Origin: Muribaculaceae bacterium
Lineage (GTDB): Bacteria > Bacteroidota > Bacteroidia > Bacteroidales > Muribaculaceae
Assembly: GCA_910573745.1 (NCBI GenBank)
Contig: CAJSYI010000005.1
Span: 44,678-108,677 of the forward strand
DNA: 64,000 bases
Reading direction: 5' to 3'
Shown piece by piece: positions 60,594 to 64,000 of this stretch (the first letter of the stretch is position 1; every line of letters begins with the position of its first letter). A program made the translations under genes and the position numbers. The notes beneath the pieces were generated by a model that was not told the DNA's origin, made no database searches, and was given only the letters and a program-made list of their open reading frames with translations.

Positions 60594-61621
60594 AAGCATT
60601 GACATATACGAAGCCGGGGCGGTTTGAGCTGATTGAGAAACCAAAGCCGGAAATTTTGAACCAGAAAGATGCCATGGTGAGGGTGACTCTTTCGAGTATC
60701 TGTTCGTCGGACCTTCATATTCTGCATGGGGCTGTGCCTAAGGCAGAGATCGGCATTACCGTTGGGCATGAATTAGTTGGTGTCGTTGAGGCGGTCGGTT
60801 CGGAGGTCACCAAGGTCAAGCCGGGCGACAGGGTTGCCGTGAATGTCGAGACGTTCTGCGGCGAGTGCTTCTATTGCAAACGGGGATACGTGAACAACTG
60901 CACATCCGGTGGGTGGATGCTTGGTTGCCGCATTGATGGCGGTCAGGCGGAATATGTCCGTGTGCCGTATGCCGATAATGGCCTTACTCCGATTCCCGAC
61001 AACGTGAGCGATGAACAGGCTCTGTTTGTCGGCGATATTCTCGCTACGGGTTATTGGGCTGCCAAGATTTCTGAAATTTCCGAGGAAGATACGGTACTGA
61101 TCATCGGTGCTGGGCCTACCGGGTTATGCACTTTAGAATGTGTGCAACTGTATCAGCCACATAAGATAGTCGTTTGCGAGGCTGACAAGAGCCGTCGGCA
61201 TTTCGTACGCCAGCATTATCCGAATGTCAAGGTATTAGAGCCAACAAAATGTCTTGAAGTCCTTAAGTCATTAACAGAAGGACGTGGTGCCGACTGTGTG
61301 ATTGAGGTTGCCGGTGGCGAGGAGACATTTGAACTCGCATGGCGTTGTGCCCGACCGAATGCCATCGTTACGATTGTCGCACTCTACGAGAAGGAACAGA
61401 TATTGCCCCTTCCGTGGATGTATGGCAAGAACCTGACATTCAAGACCGGCGGCGTCGATGCTTGCGACTGCGACAAAATCATACAGATGATTTCCGAAGG
61501 CAGGATTGACACAACCCATCTGATAACCCACCGCTACCCTCTTAGCCGCATCCAGGAAGCCTATGCCCTCTTCGCCAACCGCTCAGACGGCGTCATCAAA
61601 ACTGCCATCTATCCGGATTAA
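60590..61621 (+). CDS. Zinc-dependent alcohol dehydrogenase
   Basis: A 343-residue medium-chain dehydrogenase. Catalytic zinc ligands are in SICSSDLHI and GHELVGVVEAVG, and the structural zinc site is CGECFYCKRGYVNNC. The NAD-binding site is VLIIGAGPTGLCTLE. It oxidises or reduces alcohols or polyols; the substrate is unknown. It is the first gene in the window that looks metabolic. It starts inside the end of the partner gene and could be a passenger of the island. Confidence 0.92.
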   Translation: MKALTYTKPGRFELIEKPKPEILNQKDAMVRVTLSSICSSDLHILHGAVPKAEIGITVGHELVGVVEAVGSEVTKVKPGDRVAVNVETFCGECFYCKRGYVNNCTSGGWMLGCRIDGGQAEYVRVPYADNGLTPIPDNVSDEQALFVGDILATGYWAAKISEISEEDTVLIIGAGPTGLCTLECVQLYQPHKIVVCEADKSRRHFVRQHYPNVKVLEPTKCLEVLKSLTEGRGADCVIEVAGGEETFELAWRCARPNAIVTIVALYEKEQILPLPWMYGKNLTFKTGGVDACDCDKIIQMISEGRIDTTHLITHRYPLSRIQEAYALFANRSDGVIKTAIYPD

Positions 61622-61698
61622 AGAGCATAATCAAAAACTTTATAAACAGAACGACGACGTCTCGTTAGCAGACAAGACGCTGTCGAGAAGGTAAATAC

Positions 61699-62280
61699 TT
61701 AGTTCGATTCGATCTGCCTTTGAATCTTGTGTCGTACCTCATCGAAAGACAGAGGCGTGAAGTTATTGTTGTCTACCCCGACATCAAGTTGTGTCGGGAA
61801 GAGGTACTGAAGGCGTCCGGCATCTATCCCGGTGTTTGATTGGCGTGTATGAACATGACCGAACAGTTGCCATACATCGTTATGATAGCCACCATCAAAG
61901 CACAGATAAGGAAAGTGATTCAGATAGATTTTCTTTTTGCCGACCTGAATGCACATTGACATTGCAACGTGCTCGAACCTGTCTATGAATCCTTGCCGGA
62001 TATTCTTGAGGTCATGATTACCGAGAACGAGATAGATTCTGCCGTTTAGACGGTCAAGAATCTTATTCCACTCTTCAGCTCCACCGAGACAGAAGTCTCC
62101 GAGATGGAAGATTACATCATCAGGCCCAACCACATTGTTCCAGTTAGTGATGATTGTTTCGTTCATCTGCCCTACAGTCTTGAAAGGGCGATTGCAATAT
62201 CGCAGTATGTTGGTATGATTGAAATGTGTATCGGAAGTGAAAAACAACCGGTCACCGTCAAATTTGAAATTCATTGTCAT
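61699..62280 (-). CDS. Calcineurin-like metallophosphoesterase
   Basis: A 193-residue phosphoesterase with the full motif set: SDTHFNHTNI (D-x-H), HLGDFCLGG (G-D), LGNHDLKN (G-N-H-D), YLNHFPYLC and FGHVHTRQ (G-H-x-H). Metal ligands are intact. It starts 23 bp inside the end of its upstream partner gene at 62,258-63,043, so they are coupled. Substrate unknown. Confidence 0.9.
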   Translation of the reverse strand: MTMNFKFDGDRLFFTSDTHFNHTNILRYCNRPFKTVGQMNETIITNWNNVVGPDDVIFHLGDFCLGGAEEWNKILDRLNGRIYLVLGNHDLKNIRQGFIDRFEHVAMSMCIQVGKKKIYLNHFPYLCFDGGYHNDVWQLFGHVHTRQSNTGIDAGRLQYLFPTQLDVGVDNNNFTPLSFDEVRHKIQRQIESN

Positions 62281-63043
62281 TTATTTCTATTACAGCATCC
62301 CGGCGGAAATCGGCCTGTTCACCATGAAAGGTGTAACCAAGCTGATTACAGATGCACCGGGTATTGCCGATGGTTTTGTTTATGTTTCGATGCGAATGGC
62401 CATAAATCCAATACTCGATACGACTGTTGGCAATAAAGTCGCCAAGTTCGGATGTAAAGGCTCCATTTATCGGGCTACCCTTGAACTCGTCGGCCATGAG
62501 CTCGAAAGACGGCACATGGTGAGTGGCGACTATAATGTGCTCCGCATTACTCTGCCCTACGCTCCGCTCGATGAACTCACGGCAACGCTTATGCTCCTGA
62601 TTGAAACGCTGGGCCGAGAGACGGAACTGTCCGTTTCTGATACGATGAAAGTCAGTTACTCCGCGTTCGGTCTGATACTCATCATAAGGATGAATCTTTG
62701 CCCAAAGAGTCGATGCGATGAGATCGATGTTGGGAGCCAACTGAATCACACAGTTATAGCAAGTTTTTACATTCGGACGTATTTCTTGCTGCCAGCCTTC
62801 GTGAAGGTCGTTGATGTCGAAACTCTTGTATAACTCGTGGTTGCCGGGAATTACGATAGTCTGACGGAAAGACTCTGCACACCAGTCCCAGAAGGGATGA
62901 TGCACGTAGTTGTCATCACCGAGATAGCCGATGTCTCCGGCCAATATCAGAACATCGCCGGCTGCTGCCAGCGGATTCTCTTTAAGCCAACGGCTGTTTT
63001 CATGAAACTCCAGATGGAGGTCAGATGCGTATTGTATTTTCAT
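62258..63043 (-). CDS. Metallophosphoesterase
   Basis: A 261-residue phosphoesterase: YASDLHLEFH (D-x-H), ILAGDIGYLGDD, VIPGNHELYK and GHSHRNINK complete the family. It is similar in fold to the shorter gene that follows. The first gene of the pair on the reverse strand; the region before it contains a cut gene and an insertion sequence. Confidence 0.9.
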   Translation of the reverse strand: MKIQYASDLHLEFHENSRWLKENPLAAAGDVLILAGDIGYLGDDNYVHHPFWDWCAESFRQTIVIPGNHELYKSFDINDLHEGWQQEIRPNVKTCYNCVIQLAPNIDLIASTLWAKIHPYDEYQTERGVTDFHRIRNGQFRLSAQRFNQEHKRCREFIERSVGQSNAEHIIVATHHVPSFELMADEFKGSPINGAFTSELGDFIANSRIEYWIYGHSHRNINKTIGNTRCICNQLGYTFHGEQADFRRDAVIEINDNEFQI

Positions 63044-63063
63044 ATTTCCTTATTGTTAAGTTG

Positions 63064-63520
63064 TTAAGCGAGAGGACTTACCTTCTCAAGCTTATTCCAT
63101 TCAGTGTTTGCGATTATTTCCTTGATAACATCCTTGCCGACTTCGTCCGCATAAGGGAGTTTCATCTGGCTACCGATGTCATCGCCCTGCATATATCGAT
63201 ACGCATAAGGGGTAATCTCTACGTAGTCGGTTTCCTTCAAGATTCCGAGAATATGATCGACTTCTCCCAATTCAACCGAGATTCCGGCATCAGACAATCC
63301 TATGACAGCTCGGAAGCAATCATCAAGATTCCAATAGCTACCGGTGCCGACATAAAAATGCCATTGACCATTGGTATATGTAGGGTACAAGTGAACTCTC
63401 GCATACACCACATCAAAGCCGTGATAAGGTGAGACCTCGGACTTCCATCTTCTGAAATCATCCTCAGAATCAAGATTATATTCTCTTGCCTCATGCCCTT
63501 TGCTTGTGGAAAACCCAGGC
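63064..63520 (-). pseudogene. Gene remnant cut by an IS21-type element
   Basis: The reverse-strand frame has a coherent 150-residue part (REYNLDSEDDFRRWKSEVSPYHGFDVVYARVHLYPTYTNGQWHFYVGTGSYWNLDDCFRAV, in parts) and then runs at about 63,520 into sequence of the insertion element. The start codon of the original gene is lost beyond the element. The conserved part is strand-rich with an aromatic face. The original family is unknown. Confidence 0.7.
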
Positions 63521-64000
63521 GCGGATGACCCCTGCGGCCAGGTTGATTTGACCCCTGAAGCCAAAATCGGGCTGCCCCCTTTGCCCAAAATAAAAATGAC
63601 CCCTGTTGACATAGAGCCACCAGGGGATTTTATATGTATCTTTGGTTTCCGTTTTGGCCGACGGGGGATAAAACCAAAGAAACATGAATACAAAGTTAAA
63701 AAACATTCTCCTGTGTCACGCATCGGGAATGGGAATAAAAAGCATCAGCAGTGCTTTTGACATCTCGAGGAACACGGTGCGGCGCTATGTGAGAATGTAT
63801 CAGGACAGCGGTATCCCCGCTGAGAAGCTGCCGTCGCTGAGCGATGCGCGGCTACAGGAACTGTTCTCCATACCCGGGGCGAGAGAACGCAAACCGTCAG
63901 ATCGTCAGATCAGGCTCGAAGCCCTGTTGCCGGAATATGCGGCAAGGCTCTCCCGGAAAGGCATGACAGTCAAGAAGCTGTACGAAGAGTATCATGCGAG
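63520..64000 (+). mobile_element. Left end of an IS21-family element
   Basis: Three copies of TGACCCCTG (63,526, 63,549, 63,597) mark the multiple terminal repeats typical of IS21-like ends, followed by istA. The exact tip is near 63,520. The right end lies outside the window. Confidence 0.75.
63684..64000 (+). CDS. istA: IS21 transposase IstA (partial)
   Basis: An open frame from ATG 63,684 to the window end (105 residues seen). It begins MNTKLKNILLCHASGMGIKSIS, an HTH region typical of IstA (SAFDISRNTVRRYVRMYQDSG), and continues with LPEYAARLSRKGMTVKKLYEEYHA, also typical. The catalytic DDE domain and istB lie beyond the window. Confidence 0.85.
   Translation, partial: MNTKLKNILLCHASGMGIKSISSAFDISRNTVRRYVRMYQDSGIPAEKLPSLSDARLQELFSIPGARERKPSDRQIRLEALLPEYAARLSRKGMTVKKLYEEYHA

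Noticed and set aside
61622..61698. Possible regulatory RNA after the alcohol dehydrogenase
   Set aside because: Only 77 bp with no convincing stem or T-run; I see nothing that can be supported.
62219..62833. A 204-residue forward frame across the two metallophosphoesterases
   Set aside because: Both reverse-strand enzymes have complete catalytic motifs; the forward frame has none.

Overview
The window looks like a Bacteroidales chromosome (Bacteroides, Muribaculaceae or a relative; I cannot place the genus). Reasons: promoters of the TTTG / ~20 bp / TAnnTTTG type, little Shine-Dalgarno signal before most genes, and accessory families typical of Bacteroidetes (DUF3408, DUF3987, NBU-type mobilization genes). 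It is a stack of mobile and defence DNA rather than core genome. The only metabolic-type gene is a zinc alcohol dehydrogenase near the right end.

Region 1, about 1-36,000, is most of the late half of a long-tailed (siphovirus-like) phage or prophage. It runs left to right: ParB-like protein and a TAGT-like glycosyltransferase (possible DNA base modification), small and large terminase, portal, a Mu gpF-like head protein with a C-terminal ADP-ribosyltransferase, then a reverse-strand block of about ten small genes (8,420-12,332) that includes an ADP-ribosylglycohydrolase. The head and tail genes follow: scaffold-like, decoration-like, capsid, connectors, tail tube, an atypical tRNA, tail chaperones joined by a probable -1 frameshift, tape measure, distal tail and fibre genes. 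A diversity-generating retroelement (DGR, 25,510-28,675) rewrites the C-terminus of a receptor-binding-type protein. A large baseplate/fibre protein and a lysis cassette (holin, GH108 endolysin, candidate one-piece spanin) end the phage. Integrase and early genes would lie to the left, outside the window.

Region 2, about 36,000-46,700, is the backbone of an integrative mobilizable element: a zinc-ribbon protein with four tandem helix-turn-helix domains, a tyrosine integrase, a ribbon-helix-helix gene, a membrane protein of unknown function, an excisionase-like HTH gene, DUF3987 and Toprim/primase-like genes, a DUF3408 gene, a probable oriT, an accessory mobilization protein and an HxH relaxase. 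Two of its promoters share GGAGA-box arrays.

Region 3, about 46,700-61,600, is cargo. First comes a compact RiPP locus: a 37-residue three-cysteine peptide, an attenuator, a PqqD-like recognition protein, and a radical SAM/SPASM maturase that overlaps it in the -1 frame with no early ATG. Then a restriction and defence island: Vsr nicking enzyme, 5-methylcytosine methyltransferase, McrB-like GTPase, LlaJI-type nuclease, a 1,294-residue nuclease-STAND NTPase resembling Avs proteins, DUF2971, RhuM with a small partner, and the alcohol dehydrogenase.

Region 4, about 61,700-64,000, holds two overlapping metallophosphoesterases on the reverse strand, a gene cut by an IS21-family element, and the first part of that element's istA, which runs off the window.

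The most unusual items are the RiPP locus, the DGR, the virion-linked ADP-ribosyltransferase with an ADP-ribosylhydrolase in the same phage, and the Avs-like protein. All functional calls come from reading motifs by eye; no database search was run.
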